This document shows positions 51,140-58,830 of a DNA stretch of 64,000 bases, piece by piece (within the stretch, counting starts at the first letter, position 1; each line of letters opens with the position of its first letter). The stretch spans positions 124,001-188,000 of the forward strand of contig CBDCYF010000005.1 in the NCBI GenBank assembly GCA_965224065.1. The letters are read 5' to 3'. The notes beneath the pieces were generated by a model that was given only the letters and a program-made list of their open reading frames with translations, had not been told where the DNA came from and searched no databases. The stretch is from JAOTZA01 sp965224065. GTDB lineage: Bacteria > Acidobacteriota > Thermoanaerobaculia > Multivoradales > JAHEKO01. The position numbers and the translations under genes are program-made.

Positions 51140-52957
51140 ATGCGGGGCTTTTTGCTCCGTTTTGGGGTGAAGGCTCGCGTTCGGGGCGTCGTCATGTCGA
51201 GTGCTTCCGACCTCTTCAAGAAACTCCGGCTGCAGCACCTGCTGATGGCGATCGTGCTGGTGGCCGGCACGGTCCCGCTGGCGGTCAACAGCTTTTTGCT
51301 GATCCGGGAGAACCGCGATTTGCTCAAGACCCAGGAGAAGAGCTATCTGACCCGTTCGGCGGAGTTTCTTTCGATCGAGCTCAACGGCCACCTGGTGGCG
51401 GCGCGCGATCTGCTGAGTCAGCTTGGATCCGATCTGCTGGCGGCGCCGCCACAAGCCGACCTCGAGACCAAGCTGCGCCAACCGTGGCTCCAGGGGATCA
51501 TGCGCCGGCTGCTGGCGGAGCAAGCTCATATCGTCGCGGTGCGCGTGCTGGACGAGCGGGGAGCCGGTCCGCAGGAGATCTCGGCGCGCCTACCCGCCGC
51601 GGCCGTGAGCGAACTGGACGAGGCGTTTCGTGAGGCCCGCCAGGAGGGTCGCGTCGCCTACCGGTTTCTGCAGGGCGATGCGGGACGGCCTCCGGTGGCG
51701 GCTCTGGCGGTTCCGGTGAGCCTGGCGGGCTCCGAGCGCACCTTGTTTGTCGAGGGCGCGGTCGAGCTCGGACCGATGGAGTCGGTTTTTCGTGAGGAGG
51801 CGCGCGGGGACGTCGCGGTGTTTCTGGTCGGCAGGGGTGGGGAGATGTTGTGGTCGGAGGGCGGCGAGCACGGCGTCGGCGAGGCGTTGGTCTCCTCGGA
51901 TCTCATCCGCGAGTTCTCTTCATCGCCCTTTACGATGACCGCCGAGTATGCGCTGACGGTCGACGGAAAATCGACCGACATGGTCGGCCGCGTCAGCCCC
52001 GTGGAAGACGCCGGTTGGGGGGTCGTGGTTCAGAAGCCGGCGGCGAAGACGTTCGGAGCGGTCCGCGAGATGGTCTTCAAGACCGTTTTGGCCACTGCAG
52101 TGCTGATCGCGTTGGCGCTCGCACTCGCCTTTCTGGCCGCCCGCAAGCTCGGCCGCCCGATCCAGGAGCTGACCGAGACCAGCAACGAGATCGCTGAGGG
52201 CAGCTTTGGCCAGCGGGTTGAGATCTCTCCGGTCGGTGCCGAGGTCGCGGCGTTGGCGCGCAACTTCAACCGCATGAGCGGTCATGTCGAGAGCTATGTC
52301 GATCAGTTGCGTCAGGCGGCGCAGGCGAACCAAGATCTTTTTATCGGGTCGATGCGTGCCTTTGTCGCAGCCATCGACGCCAAGGACCCATATACTCGCG
52401 GCCACTCGGAGAGAGTGGCGGCGCACAGCCGCACGATCGCCCGCCAACTGGGGCTCGACGCCGAGACCCAGCACAAGGTGTGGGTCGGAGCGCTGCTCCA
52501 CGACGTCGGCAAGATCGGAGTCGAGGATCGCATCCTCACAAAGCCCGGGGTGTTGACTTCCGAAGAGTACGAAGAGATGAAAAAGCACCCGGTGATCGGC
52601 TCGGCGATCATGAGCCGTATCGAGCAGCTCCGCGACATGATTCCCGCCATCCACTGGCACCACGAGGCCTGGAACGGCAAGGGTTACCCGGATGGGCTGG
52701 TGGGAGGACAAATTCCGCTCATGGCGAGAATCGTCGGTGTGGCCGACACGTTTGACGCCATCACCACCAACCGGCCGTATCAGCGGGCCTACGAGCCCAC
52801 CTTTGCGGTCCAGAAGCTCCGCGAGCTCGCCGGGCAGCGTTTTGACGCCAAGGTGGTGACCGCGTTTCTCCGCGCTTTCGAGGCCGGCGAGGTCCAGCTT
52901 CGCCGCTTGAACGAGTCTCAGACGCCGCAGAAACCGGCGCTGGCGATCTCGGGCTGA
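51140..52957 (+). CDS. Transmembrane HD-GYP domain protein (c-di-GMP phosphodiesterase-like)
   Basis: A 605-residue receptor: transmembrane helix (about 35-56, LMAIVLVAGTVPLAVNSFLL), periplasmic sensor domain of about 240 residues (dCache-like), second helix (TVLATAVLIALALALAFLAA), HAMP (about 335-385), and HD-GYP domain with RGHSERVAAHSRTIA, LLHDVGKIGVED, HHEAWNGKGYPDGLVGG and VADTFDAITTNRPYQRA. The usual HHExxDG reads HHEAWNG (Asp to Asn). Probably hydrolyses or binds c-di-GMP in answer to an extracellular ligand. ATG at 51140; ATG at 51194 is possible. Confidence 0.88.
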   Translation: MRGFLLRFGVKARVRGVVMSSASDLFKKLRLQHLLMAIVLVAGTVPLAVNSFLLIRENRDLLKTQEKSYLTRSAEFLSIELNGHLVAARDLLSQLGSDLLAAPPQADLETKLRQPWLQGIMRRLLAEQAHIVAVRVLDERGAGPQEISARLPAAAVSELDEAFREARQEGRVAYRFLQGDAGRPPVAALAVPVSLAGSERTLFVEGAVELGPMESVFREEARGDVAVFLVGRGGEMLWSEGGEHGVGEALVSSDLIREFSSSPFTMTAEYALTVDGKSTDMVGRVSPVEDAGWGVVVQKPAAKTFGAVREMVFKTVLATAVLIALALALAFLAARKLGRPIQELTETSNEIAEGSFGQRVEISPVGAEVAALARNFNRMSGHVESYVDQLRQAAQANQDLFIGSMRAFVAAIDAKDPYTRGHSERVAAHSRTIARQLGLDAETQHKVWVGALLHDVGKIGVEDRILTKPGVLTSEEYEEMKKHPVIGSAIMSRIEQLRDMIPAIHWHHEAWNGKGYPDGLVGGQIPLMARIVGVADTFDAITTNRPYQRAYEPTFAVQKLRELAGQRFDAKVVTAFLRAFEAGEVQLRRLNESQTPQKPALAISG

Positions 52958-52982
52958 GCCGTATTCGACCGACGACCCGACC

Positions 52983-53351
52983 ATGCCGTTTCAATACACC
53001 CTGGCGAACCTGCTGGCAGCCGATCCCAACGCCCTGGCGGTGATGTTTGTCGACGACGCCGGCGAGATGGTGGAGATGGTCACGTCTGAGTACGAGCCCT
53101 TTGATGTCAAGGTCGTCGCGGCCTATCTCGGCATCTACCTGCGGCAGACCCGATCGGCATCCGAGGCCGCCGGGCTGGGGACGCCCCGGCTGCTGCACAT
53201 CCAGCATGAGGCGGCGCACCTTCATCTGGTGACGCTTCCGGACGGTTACTACCTGGTGCTGGCGCAGAAGACGCCGTCGCTTGCAGCGCGGGCGCGCCGC
53301 AACCTCGAGGGGGCCGCCGCCGAGCTGGAACGCGAGTTGTTCCCCGCGTAG
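52983..53351 (+). CDS. Roadblock/LC7-like domain protein
   Basis: A 122-residue single-domain protein: N-terminal helix, strands AVMFVDDAGEMVEMV, helix, LLHIQHEAAHLHLVTLPDG and YYLVLAQKTPSLAARARRNL with a closing helix. This layout matches small roadblock proteins that partner with Ras-like GTPases or polarity modules; sequence similarity is weak. Lies 25 bp after the HD-GYP gene, in front of ftsY; a GTPase partner is not present, though FtsY follows. Confidence 0.55.
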   Translation: MPFQYTLANLLAADPNALAVMFVDDAGEMVEMVTSEYEPFDVKVVAAYLGIYLRQTRSASEAAGLGTPRLLHIQHEAAHLHLVTLPDGYYLVLAQKTPSLAARARRNLEGAAAELERELFPA

Positions 53352-53378
53352 CGATTAGCGATTAGCGATTAGCGATGG
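53351..53378 (+). repeat. Tandem 7-bp repeats immediately before ftsY
   Basis: Three exact copies of GCGATTA (53351-53371) and a degenerate fourth, GCGATGG, which includes the ftsY ATG. They begin at the last base of the preceding stop codon. Copy-number change would move ftsY relative to the upstream stop. No Shine-Dalgarno is visible before ftsY. Confidence 0.7.
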
Positions 53379-54307
53379 CGACCGCTCAGCAGTCGGAGAC
53401 GGGCTTCTGGAAGAAGCTCAAGCGCGGCCTCTCGATGACCCATACCGAGATGATCGGCAGGGTGGAGGCGGCGCTCGGCGACCGCGCCTATCTGGACGAG
53501 GAGACCCTCGAGGCCCTCGAAGAGAGTCTGATCGCCGCCGATCTCGGGGTCGAGACCTCCGCGGAGCTGGTGGAGTCCGTCAAGGGCGCGGCCCGGCGCT
53601 TCGAGGGCGGGGACCTGTCCCGGCTGCGCGAGCATCTGGCCGACCACGTCGCGGTTCTGCTGCTCGACGCGCCGGCGCCCCCGAAGCGTCCCGACGGACG
53701 GCTGGTCACTCTGTTGGTGGGGGTCAACGGGGTCGGCAAGACGACCTCGGCCGCCAAGCTGGCCGCGTGGCACCAGCGCGCGGGGGAGCGTGTGCTGCTG
53801 GCGGCGGCCGATACCTTTCGCGCCGCCGCGGTCGAACAGCTCGAGCTGTGGGCGGACCGTCTCGATGTCGATCTGGTGAAACAACAAGCGGGTGCCGATC
53901 CGGCGGCGGTCGTCTATGACGCTCTCCAGGCGGGCGGCGCCAGGGGCATCGATCACGTCATCGTGGACACCGCGGGCCGGTTGCACAACCGCGAGAGCCT
54001 GATGGCGGAGCTCGCCAAGATCAAGCGCGTCATCGACCGGGAGGCCGCCGGATGGACCCGGCGAACCGTTCTGGTGCTCGATGCCACCACCGGGCAGAAC
54101 GCGGTTTCCCAGGCTCGCGAGTTCACCCGCCATGTGGCGGTCGACGGCATCCTGCTGGCAAAGGTCGACGGAACCGCCAAGGGCGGGGTCTGTGTTGCCA
54201 TCGCGCGGGCGTTGAGGTTGCCGGTGATGTTTCTCGGGGTGGGCGAGGGGGCCGAGGATCTCGTCGAGTTCCGGCCCCGCGAGTTTGCCGAAGCCCTCGT
54301 GGGGTGA
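53375..54307 (+). CDS. ftsY: Signal recognition particle receptor FtsY
   Basis: A 310-residue SRP GTPase. N domain GFWKKLKRGLSMTHTEMIGR at the start, then G domain with P-loop GVNGVGKTTS (116-125), DTFRAAAVEQLE, DTAGRLHNRESLMAEL, LAKVDGTAKGG and VGEGAEDLVEF. No acidic A domain: it starts almost directly with the NG domain, as in many non-enteric bacteria. Targets ribosomes with SRP to the membrane. Followed by a coupled gene of unknown function (GTGA overlap). Confidence 0.95.
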   Translation: MATAQQSETGFWKKLKRGLSMTHTEMIGRVEAALGDRAYLDEETLEALEESLIAADLGVETSAELVESVKGAARRFEGGDLSRLREHLADHVAVLLLDAPAPPKRPDGRLVTLLVGVNGVGKTTSAAKLAAWHQRAGERVLLAAADTFRAAAVEQLELWADRLDVDLVKQQAGADPAAVVYDALQAGGARGIDHVIVDTAGRLHNRESLMAELAKIKRVIDREAAGWTRRTVLVLDATTGQNAVSQAREFTRHVAVDGILLAKVDGTAKGGVCVAIARALRLPVMFLGVGEGAEDLVEFRPREFAEALVG

Positions 54308-55263
54308 GGCGGCGGTTGAGCGCGAACTTGCCGCGTCCTTTTGAAGCGATACTCGCCGAGCCGGCGCGCTGCTGGGTCCGCTGGTCGCCACGGCGCTGGC
54401 CCGGCCCGGACGGGGAGTTTCTGGACCTGTCGCGTGGCGAGCTGGCAGGGGACCGCTTTCGTGACGTCACCTCCCATGTCGAAGCGGGCTCGTTCGACGA
54501 CACCGTGTATTTGCCCCTGATGGCGCCGGCTGAGGCGCATCGTCGCATCGAGCTCGCCCGGGAGCTGGTCGCAGGACGTACTCCGGTCCTCGTCCAACTG
54601 CGCCCGGGCGAGCAGCCGCTCCCGGGCGTCGAAGCTGTCTTCGACGTCACCGAATCCGTCTTGAGCGCCGACTGGCAAGCGCTCGTAGGGCTCCCCAAGG
54701 ACTCGGTGGTCGTCTGGCCGTTGATAGCCGGTCTATCCGACCGGCCGGCCAGATGGCGCGACGGGCTGGCGGCCCTGGCCACGGCGGGCGTCGGCACCGT
54801 TCAGGGCATCGTGCCCGCGCTGACCGCGCGCGACAAGCGACGGCTGTCGGACCGGGGTGGGGAGACGGTCTTTGAGGCGCTTTTTCACGGCTCGCCACCG
54901 AGCCGGCTGGAGTTTGCCCGCGAAGCGGCGCGGCACGGCTTGGCGCCGCTGATGAAGCGGCCGTCGGCCGGTATCGAAGGGCGGCTGGGCCGAAACCGGA
55001 GGCTGGCGGCGCGGCTGGCCGAAACCGGAGAGATGCTGGTGCTGCTCGGACACCCCGAGGGTAAAGCGCAGGCCTTTTATCGTGCGGCGCGCCGTGTCGA
55101 CGGCAGCGGGCGGGACTTTCAGGCCATTGCCGAGGAGGGCAACCTGGATGTCGTCGGCTGGCTGGAAGAGGAGGTTCGAGGCGAGATCGAGATCGCCCTG
55201 CGGGGATCCTCGGAGAGTCTGCTCGACACGCTGTTGGCGGAGCTCGGTCCCAACCCTAAATAA
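54304..55263 (+). CDS. Unknown protein coupled to ftsY
   Basis: A 319-residue soluble protein, GTG start overlapping the ftsY stop (GTGA). It has an alpha/beta barrel-like pattern: strands VLVQLRPGEQ, SVVVWPLIAGL, VGTVQGIVPAL, LVLLGHPEG separated by helices, and a C-terminal helical segment. Conserved-looking spots are HPEGKAQAFYRAA and SPPSRLEFAREAARHG. The TIM-barrel-like pattern could suit an SAM-independent radical or a metabolic enzyme, but no cofactor motif is visible. I cannot name the family. Its TAA stop is inside the REP-like hairpin. Confidence 0.6.
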   Translation: MRRRLSANLPRPFEAILAEPARCWVRWSPRRWPGPDGEFLDLSRGELAGDRFRDVTSHVEAGSFDDTVYLPLMAPAEAHRRIELARELVAGRTPVLVQLRPGEQPLPGVEAVFDVTESVLSADWQALVGLPKDSVVVWPLIAGLSDRPARWRDGLAALATAGVGTVQGIVPALTARDKRRLSDRGGETVFEALFHGSPPSRLEFAREAARHGLAPLMKRPSAGIEGRLGRNRRLAARLAETGEMLVLLGHPEGKAQAFYRAARRVDGSGRDFQAIAEEGNLDVVGWLEEEVRGEIEIALRGSSESLLDTLLAELGPNPK

Positions 55264-55281
55264 GGGACTGTCCCCTTATTA
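55258..55281. terminator. REP-like hairpin containing both convergent stop codons
   Basis: AATAAGGGA..TCCCCTTATT: an almost perfect inverted repeat (one extra C). Its left arm supplies the TAA stop of the plus-strand gene (55261-55263) and its right arm the TAA stop of ridA on the minus strand (55279-55281). Similar GGG(G)AC-N-GTCCCC core to the hairpin at 25731-25755; acts as a bidirectional terminator. Confidence 0.7.
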
Positions 55282-55659
55282 AGAGGGGATGCGCGCAATC
55301 ATCTCGATCTCGACCAGCGCGCCTTTTGGCAGACCGGAGACCTCGACCGTCGACCGCGCCGGCCGGTGATCGCCCATCACCTCGCCGTATAGCTCGTTGA
55401 GACGCGGAAAGTCGCCGAGGTCGGTGACAAAGACGGTCGACTTGACGACGTCCGAAAACGAACAGCCCGCCGATGCCAGCACCGCGGCCAGGTTGGCCAG
55501 GACCCTCCGCGCCTGTTGCTCAAACCCCCCGTCGACCATCTCCCCGGTCTGCGGGTCGAGGGCGACCTGGCCGGAGGTAAAAAGCCAGCCGTCGATCGAG
55601 ACCGATTGCGAATAGGGCCCGATGGCCTCAGGGGCGTCGCCGGTGTGGTGTGATTTCAC
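55279..55659 (-). CDS. ridA: RidA (YjgF/YER057c/UK114) enamine/imine deaminase
   Basis: A 126-residue RidA: APEAIGPYSQSV at the N-terminus, LFTSGQVALDPQTG, the active-site Arg in RSTVEVSGLPKGALVEIEMIA. Removes reactive 2-aminoacrylate from PLP enzymes. GTG at 55659 with GAGGAGA 7 nt upstream is preferred to a longer start, which would overlap hpt further. Follows hpt on the same strand. Confidence 0.9.
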   Translation of the reverse strand: MKSHHTGDAPEAIGPYSQSVSIDGWLFTSGQVALDPQTGEMVDGGFEQQARRVLANLAAVLASAGCSFSDVVKSTVFVTDLGDFPRLNELYGEVMGDHRPARSTVEVSGLPKGALVEIEMIARIPS

Positions 55660-55681
55660 GTCGGATCTCCTCTCGCCGCTC

Positions 55682-56236
55682 TTACACGCCGTCCTCGCCG
55701 CCGTCGCGATAGATACCGATGTACGGCAGCTCACGATAGCGTTCGTCGTAGTCTAGGCCGTAGCCGACCACAAAAACGTTCTCGATCTCGAAGCCTCGGT
55801 AGTCGACCGGAACGTCGATCTGCCGCGCGTCGGGCTTGTCCAGCAGGGCGCAGAGCGCGACGCTTTTGGCGCCTCGAAATCGGAACAGCTCGAGGATGGT
55901 CTTGAGGGTAAAGCCGGTGTCGACGATGTCCTCGATCAACAGCACGTGCCGGCCGCGGATCGCCACATCGATGTCCTTTCTGATCCGGACCTCACCGGGC
56001 TCACTCCCGGAGCGGTAGCTGGAGGTCTGGAGAAAGTCGATGACGATTGGCACGGTGACCCTTTTGAGCAGGTCGACGAGAAAAAAGATCGACCCCTTGA
56101 GCACTCCGACACAGACCAGCGGCTCCTCGAGCTTTGCGTAGCCCCGGTTGATCGCTTCGGCGATGGAAGCGACTTTTTTTTGCAGATCTTCCTCCGAGAT
56201 CAGGGTCTCGACTTTGCTGTTCTTGCCGGCGTGCAT
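55682..56236 (-). CDS. hpt: Hypoxanthine phosphoribosyltransferase
   Basis: A 184-residue purine salvage PRTase: ITxD-like N-terminus with ISEEDLQKKVASIAEAI, VGVLKGSIFFLVDLLKR, SSYRSG and the PRPP loop VLLIEDIVDTGFTLK, then ALLDKPDARQID and VGYGLDYDERYRELPYIG, which is the full HPRT pattern. Converts hypoxanthine/guanine to IMP/GMP. The gene is divergent from the helical protein at 56283. Confidence 0.93.
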   Translation of the reverse strand: MHAGKNSKVETLISEEDLQKKVASIAEAINRGYAKLEEPLVCVGVLKGSIFFLVDLLKRVTVPIVIDFLQTSSYRSGSEPGEVRIRKDIDVAIRGRHVLLIEDIVDTGFTLKTILELFRFRGAKSVALCALLDKPDARQIDVPVDYRGFEIENVFVVGYGLDYDERYRELPYIGIYRDGGEDGV

Positions 56237-56282
56237 GGTCTAAAATCCCCTCGCGGCCATCGCGTCTTCCGCTGCTTTTATC

Positions 56283-57842
56283 ATGACGATTCCAGAGGAA
56301 GTCAACCCTCTCCATCGCTCGTATATCGAGCTATCGGCAAGGTACAAGGCGGCATGGACCTACCACCGGTTTGTGGAGGGTCTTCGGAAGTTTTTTGGTA
56401 ACAAGGATCTCGCCGACTACCCGGCCGACTTCCAGAGTCTATACAAGAGTCTGAGAGAGGTCTCGAGAAAGCTCAACGATCCGGAGCCGCAGGCCCAGAT
56501 CGAAAGCCTGAGCGGCATCCGCACGGAGCTCGACCGGCTTCTCGACGTGCTGGAAACGGAAGACCGCAAGATCGCCCCTTCGCTGCTTCGCCTGTTTTTC
56601 CAGCGGGTCAAGAGCCAGGACCAGCGAATTCTCTTAGATCTGGTGCGGTTCTATCAGGAGGTCCAAATCGGACGGACCTGGGAAAGCGAGCGGATCGACA
56701 AGGCGGACTTTCTGCTCACCCGGCTGGCCGAGCTCATTATCGGCAAGGACCATCGGGGTGACCGCGGCCGGCTCGAGAAGGTGCTCGAAGGAGTGAGCAA
56801 ACATCTGCCGACGCTGGAGAACTCCGATCCCAAGCGGCTCGCCAACCGGCAGAAGATGGTGCAGACCGTCCGCTCCGAGATTCGCCGGGTGGAGACCTTT
56901 TCCGATCTCACCGAGCGCGATCTAGTGTCGCACTATCGCGAGGTCAAGCACGGGCTGGGGAGTCTGCTGTTCGAGAAGTCGATCCTGCCCCTTGTGGTCG
57001 ACACCAACCTCGCGTTCCGCTCTCGGGTCGCTGAGCTGTCGGCGATCGAAGAAGAGCAGCTCTTTGCGGACTACGAACGGGTGTCGGAGCTCGAGAGCAA
57101 GGGGCGCGTCGACGCCGAGCTGGCGGAGTCCTTGAGCGCGCTGCACGGTGAGGTCGAGAGGTTTCAAAAGAAGCTGCAGAACTACGACGTTCGTCTCGAA
57201 GACCTGACCGCGATCCGGCGCTCGGTGGACGACATTCTCGCGCGGCTGGAGGGTGGGGACGACGACGGCGCACCCGAGCTGCCGCTGCAAGAGGACGGTC
57301 CCCGGGAGCATCGGCCGACGGCGGCGTCGATCGCCGTCTCGCGCGAGGAGAGAGAGCTGATCGGCGACGAGCTTTCGGTCCTGCTCGAAGGGCTCGAGCG
57401 GGCGCGGGAAACGGCGGGCGGGTCTCCGGGCTCTCTTGAGGGTGATCCCGATCTCGAGGCTTTTCGCCTGGAGACGAGGGAGACACGGGCGTTCGAGAGG
57501 CTGGCGGAGGGTCTGGGAGACAACGAGCGGATCGATCGGTTTCTGCTCGCCGCCGCGGCTCTCCGGCGCAAGATCAACGTGGAGGTCGAGGAGATCCGGG
57601 AGAGTCAAAGCCGGGGGCGGCCGGCCGCCTCGCCGCCCACTCGTACCGTCGCGAGCGTCTTGCGTCTTGCCGACTGGTATCTGCGCCAGTTCTCGCATTT
57701 TCGCGAGAATCTCCTGTTGGCGGGCAACACCGCGGACACCCAGTCCCTCGACCGGCTGAGAATGCGGTTGATGCGCGACTACGCGGGCCTATGGCTGGTC
57801 GCGGTGGGTGGCGAGGGCGGCGACGCCTCCGCGTCGGAATAG
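56283..57842 (+). CDS. Long helical cytoplasmic protein of unknown function
   Basis: A 519-residue soluble, almost fully alpha-helical, highly charged protein with extended coiled-coil-like stretches (about 60-150, 245-330) and a negatively charged, Pro-containing linker (about 325-350). There is no signal, membrane or catalytic motif. Residues 1-60 (HRSYIELSARYKAAWTYHRF) may be a distinct helical module. Divergent from hpt, convergent with the PNP gene. Family not recognised; its size and charge suggest a structural or scaffold role. Confidence 0.6.
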   Translation: MTIPEEVNPLHRSYIELSARYKAAWTYHRFVEGLRKFFGNKDLADYPADFQSLYKSLREVSRKLNDPEPQAQIESLSGIRTELDRLLDVLETEDRKIAPSLLRLFFQRVKSQDQRILLDLVRFYQEVQIGRTWESERIDKADFLLTRLAELIIGKDHRGDRGRLEKVLEGVSKHLPTLENSDPKRLANRQKMVQTVRSEIRRVETFSDLTERDLVSHYREVKHGLGSLLFEKSILPLVVDTNLAFRSRVAELSAIEEEQLFADYERVSELESKGRVDAELAESLSALHGEVERFQKKLQNYDVRLEDLTAIRRSVDDILARLEGGDDDGAPELPLQEDGPREHRPTAASIAVSREERELIGDELSVLLEGLERARETAGGSPGSLEGDPDLEAFRLETRETRAFERLAEGLGDNERIDRFLLAAAALRRKINVEVEEIRESQSRGRPAASPPTRTVASVLRLADWYLRQFSHFRENLLLAGNTADTQSLDRLRMRLMRDYAGLWLVAVGGEGGDASASE

Positions 57843-57861
57843 CGCCGCTTTCCCGGCACGG

Positions 57862-58713
57862 CTAGAGAGCGGCTTCCGAGGCGTCCGAATAGAGCTCCGG
57901 TCGCTCGAGCAGCCGGTCGAGCAGCCTGCCCACCCGAACCGCGGCCTCGCGCCCGGCCTCGAGGACCTCTTTGTGATCCAGAGGCGCGGCGCCGGCGCTG
58001 GCGGCCAGATTGGCGACCAGCGAAAAACACAGACAGCGCATCCCCATGTGTCGCGCGGCGATCACTTCCAGGACGGTCGACATGCCGACCAGATCGGCGC
58101 CCAGAGTCCGCGCCATCTGAACCTCGGCCGGCGTCTCGAAGGCGGGTCCCGCGAACCCCGCATAGACCCCTGCGCCGAGCTCGATGCCGAGCTCGGCGGC
58201 CACCGACGAGGCCAGCTCCCGCAGGCCCGCGTCGTACGCGCCGACCATATCGGGGAAGCGCGGCCCCCATTTTGGCGGGGGCTCTCCCCGCAGCGGCGTC
58301 AAACCGGTCAGGTTGAGATGATCGTGGATGGTGACGAGATCGCCCGGCCGCGCGTCGGCACCCAGTCCGCCCGCGGCGTTTGTCATGATCAGCGTGGTCG
58401 CTCCCAGCAGGGCGGCCAGCCGCACCATAAACACGGTCTCGGCGCCGTCGTATCCCTGGTAGGAGTGGACGCGGCCGCGCTGGTAGAGAACGTGGCGCTC
58501 ACCGATCCTGAGCAGCTCGACCCGGTGCGGGTGTCCGACGACAGAGTGAACCGGGTAGGGGACCAGCTCGTCGAGCCTCGCGTGGTGACCCGTCGCCCCG
58601 GGTAGGTCCGTCGCCAGACCGGAGCCCGAGACGAGGAGTACATCGGGTCGCGGCCAGCCACGGCGATCCCAAGATTCGACGCCTTGCGCCAGCTCGGCGG
58701 CCAAGTGATCCAT
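57862..58713 (-). CDS. Purine nucleoside phosphorylase (PNP-I, trimeric type)
   Basis: A 283-residue phosphorylase splitting inosine and guanosine with phosphate. Motifs: LLVSGSGLATDL, QGRVHSYQGYD-like YQRGRVHSYQGYDGAETVF, MTNAAGGLGADARPGDLVTIHDHLNL, YAGFAGPAFETPAEVQMARTLGADLVGMSTVLEVIAARHMGM. All fit PNP of the trimeric class. Start ATG at 58713 chosen over a longer frame. Works with hpt, 1.6 kb away, in purine salvage. Divergent from lysS. Confidence 0.9.
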   Translation of the reverse strand: MDHLAAELAQGVESWDRRGWPRPDVLLVSGSGLATDLPGATGHHARLDELVPYPVHSVVGHPHRVELLRIGERHVLYQRGRVHSYQGYDGAETVFMVRLAALLGATTLIMTNAAGGLGADARPGDLVTIHDHLNLTGLTPLRGEPPPKWGPRFPDMVGAYDAGLRELASSVAAELGIELGAGVYAGFAGPAFETPAEVQMARTLGADLVGMSTVLEVIAARHMGMRCLCFSLVANLAASAGAAPLDHKEVLEAGREAAVRVGRLLDRLLERPELYSDASEAAL

Positions 58714-58830
58714 GGTCCGGCGGATCGTACCAGGGCGAAATCCGATACAGTTCGACCGCGTCACAGCGCCTGGTCACGGTCGTGTGGCGCGTGGAGTTTC
58801 CCGGTTTCGACCTCAACAGAGAACCGCCAG

